A stretch of 6,954 nt of DNA from Sulfurimonas sp. (lineage in GTDB: Bacteria > Campylobacterota > Campylobacteria > Campylobacterales > Sulfurimonadaceae), in assembly GCA_002732645.1 (NCBI GenBank), contig NVRL01000004.1:5182-12135 (forward strand), written 5' to 3'. Below, piece by piece: positions 1-4,503 of the stretch. The number at the start of each line of letters is the position of its first letter. The first letter of the stretch is position 1. Both the position numbers and the translations under genes were made by a program. The notes below the pieces were generated by a model that saw nothing but the letters and a program-made list of their open reading frames with translations, ran no database searches and had not been told where the DNA came from.

Positions 1-832
1 AGTTGTTTTGACAAATGGACAAGAGTTCAAGTTTGCAAACAAAAAGTTTTTTGACTTTTTCAAATATGCAGATATGGAAGACTTTTTACTTAAACACAAT
101 TGTATATGTGAACTTTTTGTACGAAATAATGGCTTCTTCAGCTTAGCAGATGTAAAAGAAGATGAAGCTCACTGGATAGAGAGTTTACTAAACCTCTCTG
201 GAAGAAATAGAATAGTCTCTATGCTTGACAAAACGTCAACACCTCATGCCTTTACAGTATCCATTAATAGATATGATGATAATAACTACATCATCAATTT
301 TAGCGATATAAGTGATGCCATGACTGAAAAACTTCAACTTCAAAAACAGATAGTTAGAGATCAGTTAACAAAAGCTTACAATAGAGTTTATTTCGAGAAA
401 ACAATTGATTCTCTTGTAGCTGCCAATGTTTCCCAAAACAAAAATACCGGAATTATCTTTTTTGATATTGACCATTTTAAAGATGTAAATGACACTTATG
501 GACATAAAGCCGGTGATGATGTCTTAAAAATGATTGTAAATCTTGTAAAAAGAAATGTTCGTAGTGATGATAAGCTCATACGTTGGGGTGGAGAAGAGTT
601 TCTTATCTTGCTTCCGGCAAACTCTATCGATGAAGTATATAAAGAAGCAGAGAATCTGAGAAAGATTATAGAGCAGTATCAGTTTGACATAGTCAAGCAT
701 CTGACATGTAGTTTTGGACTATCCTTGCATGAAGAGACTGCTGACATTCATGAAAGTGTAAAAAAGGCTGATGACAAACTCTATGAAGCTAAGAAAAATG
801 GTCGTAACAGAGTTGTTTTTAGCTTCATATAA
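1..832 (+). CDS. PAS-GGDEF diguanylate cyclase (5' end missing)
   Basis: Likely makes the second messenger c-di-GMP from two GTP. The reading frame is open to the left edge (codons begin at 2, 5 and 8), so the N-terminus is outside the window. Counting from the TTG at 8 as residue 1, residues 1-103 look like the end of a PAS sensory fold (opening with the strand-like VVLTNGQEFKFANKKFFDFF). A short helical linker follows (about 104-118), then a GGDEF domain (118-272). The domain has DQLTKAYNR at 118-126, FFDIDHFKDVNDTYG at 151-165 with metal ligand D153, the active-site motif GGEEF at 194-198, and an RxxD inhibitory site (RSDD, 185-188) five residues before it. It therefore looks catalytically competent and product-inhibited. 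No membrane segment is visible, so the visible part is cytoplasmic; upstream sensor or membrane regions cannot be excluded. It converges on the next gene with only 3 nt between stop codons. Confidence 0.93.
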   Translation, partial: VVLTNGQEFKFANKKFFDFFKYADMEDFLLKHNCICELFVRNNGFFSLADVKEDEAHWIESLLNLSGRNRIVSMLDKTSTPHAFTVSINRYDDNNYIINFSDISDAMTEKLQLQKQIVRDQLTKAYNRVYFEKTIDSLVAANVSQNKNTGIIFFDIDHFKDVNDTYGHKAGDDVLKMIVNLVKRNVRSDDKLIRWGGEEFLILLPANSIDEVYKEAENLRKIIEQYQFDIVKHLTCSFGLSLHEETADIHESVKKADDKLYEAKKNGRNRVVFSFI

Positions 833-835
833 AAT

Positions 836-2590
836 CTAATTTACAATAGACTCTTCAAAATATCTATCAACATTCATATAGGTCTTACCTGTATGATCTT
901 TAAATATCAAGTTACTTTTATCTAGTTGGGAGATCTTTCTAACTCCCATGATTGCAAGTAGATTACGGATACCACTTAATAACTGTTCATGATACGAAGC
1001 TACATGTTTAGCTTTTTGTTCTGTTAAAAATGACGCTCTTCTTTTCTTGTCTTGAGTTGCAAGTCCAACGGGGCAGTGTCTTCCATGTGCACCGGAACAT
1101 TCCCTAGCTCTTATGCACCCAGCACTCATCATAAATGCTCTCGCAATTGCAACATAATCAGCACCAACTCCAAATAAAACTACTGCATCGTCTGGAGTAA
1201 GGACTTTTTCACTAGCAATAAGCTTTACGCTATCTCTAACACCAACTTTTCTAAGAGAGGTATCGGCTATATAGAGTGCTTTTACCGCTATCATACCAAC
1301 CGTCATCATCATCTCTAGTGGTGCAGCACCGCTTCCCCCATCAGCGCCATCTATAGTTATAAAATCTGGATAAGCATCTGAGCCTTCATCAAGACGTTTT
1401 TTAATCAGATTTGCATACTCATCGAAAGAGTCTTTTGAGGAAATAACTATCTTTACTCCAACCGGCTTTTGCGAAAGCTCTTTTAGCATCCCCATAAAAT
1501 CAAATAACTCTTCTAAAGTCTTAGCAAATGGAAACTGATTTGGACTAAAGATATCTTTATGTGCCTCAACTCCACGGTAATAAGCAATGGCATGACTAAC
1601 TTTATCAGCGAGCAGCTTACCACCTGTCTGTTTTGCACCCTGAGCCATTTTTATTTCTGTCATCTTTGCAAATGACATAGTCTTTTTGTAGCGATCTTCA
1701 TCAAAATTCCCGTGTTTGTCTCTTACTCCAAAAAGACCACTTCCCATTTGAAAAATAATATCCGGAATATCAGAAGGAACTTCTTTTGGAAAGACTTCAA
1801 GAGGAGCATTCCAGTTAACACGATAACAGACAAGAGCTTCTTTATCAAAAAGATAACTCTCTGCATCTATAGTATCCACGACCATATGTTTGTAAACTCT
1901 CCCCGCAGCAGCTCTATTTACTACGATGCTTATAAGTTTGTAAACACTTTTGGCAAAAATAGTCCCCTCTTTTGTATCTAAATAAGCATCATCATCTCGG
2001 TTATATCGATGAGTATATAAGAAGTTTGAAGTCAAACTCCCCTCTCCTGTATTTATGGGAAACTTACCAAGATATGCACCCTTTGCAAAGGCACGAGTAG
2101 CTTCTGGGGAGATTGCTCCATCACTCATAGCGCTCCGTCCAAGGACGGAACTACTCTTAAAAGGATGTGGGGAGTTTTCTCCAAAAGTTATACTAAAATC
2201 ATCACTGACATCAGAAGTATTTAAAACACAGTTGACATTTTTAAATGAAAGTCTTGCTGTCTTTTGTGGTTGACCTGGAGAAAATGACGCGAATGTTGGT
2301 CTTCCCTCTGCGGCATCATAAACCCATCTTACCTTATCAAAAGATTCATAAAACTTTTCATCTCCAAAGTACTGACGCATAGGATCGCGAAGCATATAAA
2401 AAAGATACCGCAAACGTCCTATAAGCGGATAGTTAATAAGTAGTTGGTTCTCTCTTTGAATGAACTTGTCATATATAAAAAGAACAATAGCTAAGACTAG
2501 AAATACTACCATAGATGCTTTTAGCAAAAATATTAGTATAGGAAAGTCATAAGTCCCTAACTTATTTGTAAAAGCTCGTAGCGCTTCCAT
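836..2590 (-). CDS. Membrane-anchored FMN-binding glutamate synthase-like protein
   Basis: 584 aa. Residues about 17-40 form one hydrophobic membrane segment, followed by a basic, aromatic juxtamembrane stretch. From about residue 145 on, it matches the central/FMN domain of glutamate synthase: QMGSGLFGVR at 281-290, KMAQGAK at 314-320, the FMN-barrel motif DGADGGSGAAP at 414-424, and a Cys cluster C492, C498, C506 followed by PVGLATQ. The cluster should bind an Fe-S centre (3Fe-4S in true GltS). The N-terminal glutaminase domain and C-terminal GXGXG domain of full-length GltB are absent, so it is not a complete glutamate synthase. It belongs to the short 'FMN-binding glutamate synthase family', whose substrate is generally unknown. 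The C-x5-C-x7-C spacing is longer than the C-x5-C-x4-C I know from GltS. The start is 4 nt after the doxX stop, with no good Shine-Dalgarno, suggesting translational coupling in a doxX operon. Family call is firm; function is not. Confidence 0.9.
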   Translation of the reverse strand: MEALRAFTNKLGTYDFPILIFLLKASMVVFLVLAIVLFIYDKFIQRENQLLINYPLIGRLRYLFYMLRDPMRQYFGDEKFYESFDKVRWVYDAAEGRPTFASFSPGQPQKTARLSFKNVNCVLNTSDVSDDFSITFGENSPHPFKSSSVLGRSAMSDGAISPEATRAFAKGAYLGKFPINTGEGSLTSNFLYTHRYNRDDDAYLDTKEGTIFAKSVYKLISIVVNRAAAGRVYKHMVVDTIDAESYLFDKEALVCYRVNWNAPLEVFPKEVPSDIPDIIFQMGSGLFGVRDKHGNFDEDRYKKTMSFAKMTEIKMAQGAKQTGGKLLADKVSHAIAYYRGVEAHKDIFSPNQFPFAKTLEELFDFMGMLKELSQKPVGVKIVISSKDSFDEYANLIKKRLDEGSDAYPDFITIDGADGGSGAAPLEMMMTVGMIAVKALYIADTSLRKVGVRDSVKLIASEKVLTPDDAVVLFGVGADYVAIARAFMMSAGCIRARECSGAHGRHCPVGLATQDKKRRASFLTEQKAKHVASYHEQLLSGIRNLLAIMGVRKISQLDKSNLIFKDHTGKTYMNVDRYFEESIVN

Positions 2591-2594
2591 CTAG

Positions 2595-3035
2595 TTAGTT
2601 TTTCTCACCAAAAATAAATCTGTCAAGTGAGAACTTACCAGCTCCATGTGCAATAAAACCTATTAGAAATATCATATAGTATAGTGGTATTTCAAAACCA
2701 TTATCACCTGCTGAAAACCCATGTGGAAGGTGGACTGTAATAATTGCAACTATCATAACTACGATAAGTGGAATAGAGATGAGCCGCGTTAAAAGTCCAA
2801 GCGTTAGAAGTATAACACCTGCTATTTCTGTACTTGCTGCCATATACGCATTAAGGAGTGGAAAAGGTATACCCATAGAACCAAACCACTCAGCTACAGA
2901 ATTCATATCTGCCCACTTATTCATAGCCGGTGTATAAAAACCGTAAGCAATTACCAATCTCGCTAAAAGTAACGATACTGATTTTAGATATTCACTCAAA
3001 CGAGTGAATTCTAAGTAGAATTTTTTAATGTTCAT
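2595..3035 (-). CDS. DoxX-family integral membrane protein
   Basis: 146 aa with four predicted membrane helices at about 18-36, 60-82, 84-102 and 114-132. The C-terminal GAGKFSLDRFIFG (131-143) is the typical DoxX ending. Other family-like positions are the Glu in the second helix (STEIAG, 68-73) and VHLPHGF before the last helix. DoxX-type proteins are small inner-membrane redox or accessory proteins with several suggested roles, including quinone-linked oxidation and maturation of HvfA/bufferin-type copper-binding RiPPs. The ATG start is set by AAAGGAG at 3042-3048, 6 nt away. It is the first gene of a two-gene operon with the glutamate synthase-like gene. The promoter carries the same operator as the Cys-rich peptide gene at 4106-4408, linking it in regulation to exported cysteine-rich peptides. 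This makes an HvfX/HvfD-like role plausible, though that is inference. Confidence 0.88.
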   Translation of the reverse strand: MNIKKFYLEFTRLSEYLKSVSLLLARLVIAYGFYTPAMNKWADMNSVAEWFGSMGIPFPLLNAYMAASTEIAGVILLTLGLLTRLISIPLIVVMIVAIITVHLPHGFSAGDNGFEIPLYYMIFLIGFIAHGAGKFSLDRFIFGEKN

Positions 3036-3062
3036 AATAGACTCCTTTATTTATATATGCCT

Positions 3063-3073
3063 ATTCTAGCACA
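3063..3073 (-). promoter_or_regulatory. doxX operon promoter (-10 box)
   Basis: Read on the minus strand this is TGTGCTAGAAT, with TAGAAT (3063-3068) as the -10 box. The predicted start of transcription is near 3056, giving a leader of about 20 nt that holds the AAAGGAG ribosome site. There is no good -35 box, which fits either the weak -35s of Campylobacterota or an activator-dependent promoter. The preceding TGTG-pyrimidine is shared with the -10 regions of both Cys-rich genes. The operator centre is 30.5 nt upstream of the first -10 base. Confidence 0.6.
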
Positions 3074-3087
3074 TTATTATATAACGG

Positions 3088-3109
3088 TATGTAATAAATG
3101 TCACATAAC
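3088..3109. promoter_or_regulatory. Crp/Fnr-type operator between doxX and nrtS
   Basis: Contains TGTAA (3090-3094), six bases, then TCACA (3101-3105). The 22-nt block matches the perfect palindrome near 4463-4484 at 19 of 22 positions. Its layout is the CRP form TGTGA-N6-TCACA with one changed base in one half-site. The centre (3098.5) lies 30.5 nt from the doxX -10 box and 29.5 nt from the extended -10 of the divergent nrtS gene, so one bound dimer could activate both promoters from a class II position. The likely binder is the Crp/Fnr regulator at 4504-5109 (inference). Confidence 0.65.
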
Positions 3110-3124
3110 TAATATAGCCCTTTA

Positions 3125-3133
3125 TGATATACT
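3125..3133 (+). promoter_or_regulatory. nrtS promoter (extended -10)
   Basis: TGATATACT is a good extended -10 (TGnTATACT). It predicts transcription start near 3140 and a leader of about 30 nt. The operator centre at 3098.5 then sits at about -41.5, where class II activators of the Crp/Fnr family bind. No clear -35 is present. Confidence 0.55.
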
Positions 3134-3169
3134 GCTCTATTAATTATTATTATAAGTAAAAGGGTTGAT

Positions 3170-3529
3170 GTGAAGAACTTAAACCTATACTACAAAATAG
3201 GCATTTCAGCAGGGGTTGTTCAAAGGGCTCTTAAAGTCACTCTTGTTGTTGGCATCATACTAAACCTAATAAACCAAGGTGAGGTTCTCATACAACTAGA
3301 CTTTGCAAGTATTAATTTGACAAAATTTTTTCTTACCTTTTTAGTTCCATATAGTGTTACAACCTACACAGCAGTTGCATTAAAACTTGAATTTCAGATA
3401 GGAACAAAAGCAACTGTAGATGCTGACTTAGTTTGTAAAGGATGTGGGGAGAGAATTCATGTTAAAGAGAACGAAGTAATACCTGAATCTCATATATGTG
3501 GAGTTAACACTCACTGGAAGCTAGTATAA
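3170..3529 (+). CDS. nrtS: NrtS-type nitrate/nitrite transporter with Cys/His-rich C-terminal tail
   Basis: 119 aa. Residues 16-72 resemble the NrtS family, very small proteins with two membrane helices that take up nitrate and nitrite in some cyanobacteria: QRALKVTLVVG (18-28), LNLINQGE (31-38), then LVPYSVTTYTAV (58-69). Helices are about 18-35 and 50-70. Unusually, the protein continues for about 45 residues with Cys89, Cys92, His97, His108, Cys110 and His115, a CxxC...H-x-C...H pattern that could bind zinc or another metal, like a half zinc ribbon. The GTG start at 3170 follows AAAAGGG (3158-3164) at a usable distance. An ATG two bases earlier runs straight into TGA, so it cannot be the start. 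It is divergent from doxX and probably under the same operator. Family assignment is from motif memory; substrate is unproven here. Confidence 0.78.
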   Translation: MKNLNLYYKIGISAGVVQRALKVTLVVGIILNLINQGEVLIQLDFASINLTKFFLTFLVPYSVTTYTAVALKLEFQIGTKATVDADLVCKGCGERIHVKENEVIPESHICGVNTHWKLV

Positions 3530-3533
3530 AATA

Positions 3534-3563
3534 AGATTAAAACTCTAAAAAGAGTTTTAATCT
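3534..3563. terminator. Bidirectional hairpin terminator
   Basis: A perfect 13-bp stem (3534-3546 with 3551-3563) and an AAAA loop (3547-3550). It lies between the ends of the convergent nrtS-type gene (+, stop at 3529) and the Cys-rich gene (-, stop at 3573). In the minus direction the stem runs into TTATTTTAT. Its central 24 nt (3537-3560) recur exactly at 4070-4093 after the other Cys-rich gene. Confidence 0.85.
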
Positions 3564-3572
3564 CTGGATATA

Positions 3573-3956
3573 CTATTTAGAACCACATTTTCCTGCGCCA
3601 CATTTCATTGGAGCTTTTGCTTTTGCTTTACCACATTGGCAATTATCACCACATTTACAATCTGGACCACATAAACAGTCTTTGTTACCACAATTTTGAC
3701 CAGCTTTCATCTCACCACATTGGCAGTTATCAGCACATTTACACTCAGGACCACATTGGCAATTTGGTTTTTCACAACTTTTTGCTGCTTTATCCATTTT
3801 ACAATTTGGTTTATCACAACTTTTTGCTGCTTTATCCATCATAGCACTTCCACATTTACCAGCACCACACTTCATTGCAGCGCTTGCATTTGTAGCACTA
3901 AGACCTAAGAATAAAACTGCACCTAAAAGAAGTGCTACCAAGTTAAGTTTTTTCAT
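3573..3956 (-). CDS. Exported metallothionein-like / HvfA-like cysteine-rich protein
   Basis: 127 aa. A Sec signal peptide (residues 1-26, MKK, hydrophobic core, cut after ASA) precedes a mature part of about 100 aa with 20 Cys and many Lys and Gly. It begins and ends with MKCGAGKCGS. Between are two copies of MDKAAKSC(D/E)KPNC and two copies, 28 residues apart, of a metallothionein-like block with pattern CxCGPxCKCxDNCQCG. The CxC clusters point to binding of soft metals (Cu, Zn, Cd); the AGKCG repeats recall the EGKCG repeats of HvfA-type copper-binding RiPP precursors. It should act in the periplasm, or outside the cell if released. The ATG at 3954-3956 is chosen because AAAAGG (3963-3968) lies 6 nt away and the -10 box lies beyond it; an in-frame start at 3995 would be upstream of the predicted transcript start. 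It is a paralogue of the gene at 4106-4408. Binding and modification are inferred. Confidence 0.85.
   Translation of the reverse strand: MKKLNLVALLLGAVLFLGLSATNASAAMKCGAGKCGSAMMDKAAKSCDKPNCKMDKAAKSCEKPNCQCGPECKCADNCQCGEMKAGQNCGNKDCLCGPDCKCGDNCQCGKAKAKAPMKCGAGKCGSK
3631..3756 (-). repeat. 84-nt-period tandem repeat encoding the CxC metal-binding blocks
   Basis: Two related 42-nt units, 3631-3672 and 3715-3756, are offset by exactly 84 nt (28 codons). Each encodes a CxCGPxCKCxDNCQCG-type block, and both start (plus strand) with CCACATTGGCA. The protein copies differ at only a few positions (Q/L, E/D, A/G), so the duplication within the gene is recent or kept similar by selection. Confidence 0.75.
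3760..3839 (-). repeat. 42-nt-period tandem repeat encoding MDKAAKSC(D/E)KPNC
   Basis: The 38-nt blocks 3760-3797 and 3802-3839 match at 37 of 38 positions with a 42-nt period (14 codons). The near identity at silent positions suggests recent tandem duplication, consistent with a protein that grows by adding Cys pairs. Confidence 0.8.
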
Positions 3957-3985
3957 TTGAAACCTTTTAGAATAATTTGAAGACA

Positions 3986-3996
3986 ATTGTAGCACA
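3986..3996 (-). promoter_or_regulatory. Promoter (-10) of the Cys-rich gene 3573-3956
   Basis: Minus-strand TGTGCTACAAT, with TACAAT at 3986-3991 as the -10 box and predicted start near 3979. From 3986 to about 4014 the sequence aligns without gaps to 4437-4465 upstream of the paralogue, including an identical TAAATAATATTTAT run. Past that point, where the paralogue has the palindromic operator, this copy reads ATAAAATCTACTATTTG and is not palindromic. The promoter was thus duplicated, but the operator is absent or decayed. Confidence 0.6.
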
Positions 3997-4069
3997 ATTG
4001 TAAATAATATTTATATAAAATCTACTATTTGTATCTAGATACTAGGGTTTATCATTTGAGAGGATGAGC

Positions 4070-4093
4070 TTAAAACTCTAAAAAGAGTTTTAA
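4070..4093. terminator. Hairpin terminator of the Cys-rich gene 4106-4408
   Basis: A 10-bp perfect stem (4070-4079 with 4084-4093) with an AAAA loop, 12 nt after the stop codon of the minus-strand gene. It is identical over 24 nt to 3537-3560, the terminator of the neighbouring paralogue, so gene and terminator seem to have been duplicated together. The U-tract after the stem is weak; the T-run is inside the stem arm. Confidence 0.75.
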
Positions 4094-4105
4094 TGACTCT
4101 TTTTA

Positions 4106-4408
4106 CTATTTAGAACCGCACTTAGTGGATTTCTTCATATCAGAACCACACTTCGTAGATTTTTTTGGAGCAACTTTATCACTTCCACACTTACCAGCAC
4201 CACACTTCATTGTACCGCCACATTTTGTAGAAGCCTTCTTCTCTGCTCCACATTTTTTATCACCACCACATTTTGTAGCAGGTTTTTTCATGGAACTTCC
4301 ACATTTACCAGCTCCACATTTCATAGCTTCTGCACTTGCTGTTGTAGCCCCTAAACTAAGAAATAACAATGCACCAAAAAGAAGTGCTGCCAAGTTAAAT
4401 TTTTTCAT
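4106..4408 (-). CDS. Exported cysteine-rich HvfA-like small protein
   Basis: 100 aa. The signal peptide (1-26, MKK start, cut after ASA) is nearly the same as that of the neighbouring Cys-rich protein. The mature part, about 74 aa, has 9 Cys, all as KCG, and many Lys, Ser and Gly. MKCGAGKCGS occurs twice; single KCGG, KCGA and KCGS units are spaced by Lys-rich stretches. Unlike the paralogue it has no CxC blocks, so it is closer to the low-complexity HvfA type (copper-binding RiPP precursors with repeated EGKCG) than to metallothionein. The ATG at 4406-4408 follows AAAGGA. The in-frame ATG at 4432 is rejected because it falls right at the predicted transcript start (about 4430). It is driven by a promoter with the perfect 22-bp operator and lies directly downstream of the Crp/Fnr gene, its likely regulator. 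No maturation enzyme is visible nearby. Export and Cys repeats are clear; RiPP status is inference. Confidence 0.83.
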   Translation of the reverse strand: MKKFNLAALLFGALLFLSLGATTASAEAMKCGAGKCGSSMKKPATKCGGDKKCGAEKKASTKCGGTMKCGAGKCGSDKVAPKKSTKCGSDMKKSTKCGSK

Positions 4409-4436
4409 TTGGAATCCTTTGAATTTAATCAAAACT

Positions 4437-4447
4437 ATTGTAACACA
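4437..4447 (-). promoter_or_regulatory. Promoter (-10) of the Cys-rich gene 4106-4408
   Basis: Minus-strand TGTGTTACAAT with TACAAT (4437-4442) as -10; predicted start near 4430 and a leader of about 21 nt with the ribosome site. There is no convincing -35. The operator centre at 4472.5 is 30.5 nt upstream of the first -10 base, exactly as at doxX, supporting activator-dependent transcription. Confidence 0.65.
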
Positions 4448-4461
4448 AATATAAATAATAT

Positions 4462-4483
4462 TTATGTAACATATGTTACATAA
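4462..4483. promoter_or_regulatory. Perfect 22-bp palindromic Crp/Fnr-type operator
   Basis: Each 11-nt arm reads TTATGTAACAT from its outer end, with no loop, centred at 4472.5. The core is TGTAA (4465-4469)-N6-TTACA (4476-4480), the CRP-family layout; it can also be read as GTAAC-N4-GTTAC, close to the TTAAC-N4-GTTAA form known for Campylobacter NssR. It sits in the 95-nt gap between the Crp/Fnr gene (stop at 4504) and the Cys-rich gene it should control. The absence of a loop or T-tract argues against a terminator. Confidence 0.78.
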
Positions 4484-4503
4484 CTTTAATATTTAAGTAT
4501 AAA

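Larger units (their letters stand above)
3537..4465 (-). repeat. Tandem duplicated cassette: promoter, Cys-rich gene, terminator
   Basis: Two adjacent units on the minus strand share, in order: an aligned promoter block (3986-4014 and 4437-4465), a near-identical signal peptide, MKCGAGKCGS motifs at both ends of the mature protein (one copy internal in the shorter protein), a stop, and an identical 24-nt hairpin (3537-3560 and 4070-4093). The middle parts differ strongly (CxC metallothionein-like blocks against KCG repeats). The simplest reading is an old gene duplication, with the middle regions later remodelled by short internal repeats. Confidence 0.7.

Noticed and set aside
8..10. TTG at 8 as the true start of the GGDEF gene
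   Set aside because: The frame stays open to the left edge and the two codons before TTG encode Val-Val, continuing a PAS-like strand; no ribosome site can be assessed.
3608..3908. Two overlapping plus-strand open frames rich in His, Tyr, Thr and Phe
   Set aside because: Both are shadows of the repetitive Cys-rich gene on the minus strand; repeats without stops in one frame often keep other frames open.
3957..3995. Longer start (13 extra residues) for the 20-Cys protein
   Set aside because: It would place MLQLSSNYSKRFQ before a perfect MKK signal peptide, and the -10 box at 3986-3991 would lie inside the gene, with transcription starting after the longer start.
4031..4042. 12-bp palindrome GTATCTAGATAC upstream of the 20-Cys gene
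   Set aside because: Its centre is 45.5 nt from the -10 box, it does not resemble the TGTnA-N6-TnACA operator, and short AT-rich palindromes arise by chance.
4409..4432. Longer start (8 extra residues) for the KCG-repeat protein
   Set aside because: The internal ATG at 4406-4408 has AAAGGA at the right distance and begins a normal signal peptide; the longer start coincides with the predicted transcript start.
4125..4454. 109-codon plus-strand open frame rich in Pro, His and Phe
   Set aside because: It is the mirror of the KCG-repeat gene on the other strand; Cys/Gly/Lys codons read backwards give this composition. It also runs through the minus-strand -10 box, and it has no ribosome site.
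4462..4483. Palindrome as a terminator for the Crp/Fnr gene
   Set aside because: It has no loop and no T-tract, is AT-rich, and a near copy occurs in the doxX/nrtS divergent promoter region where no gene ends.
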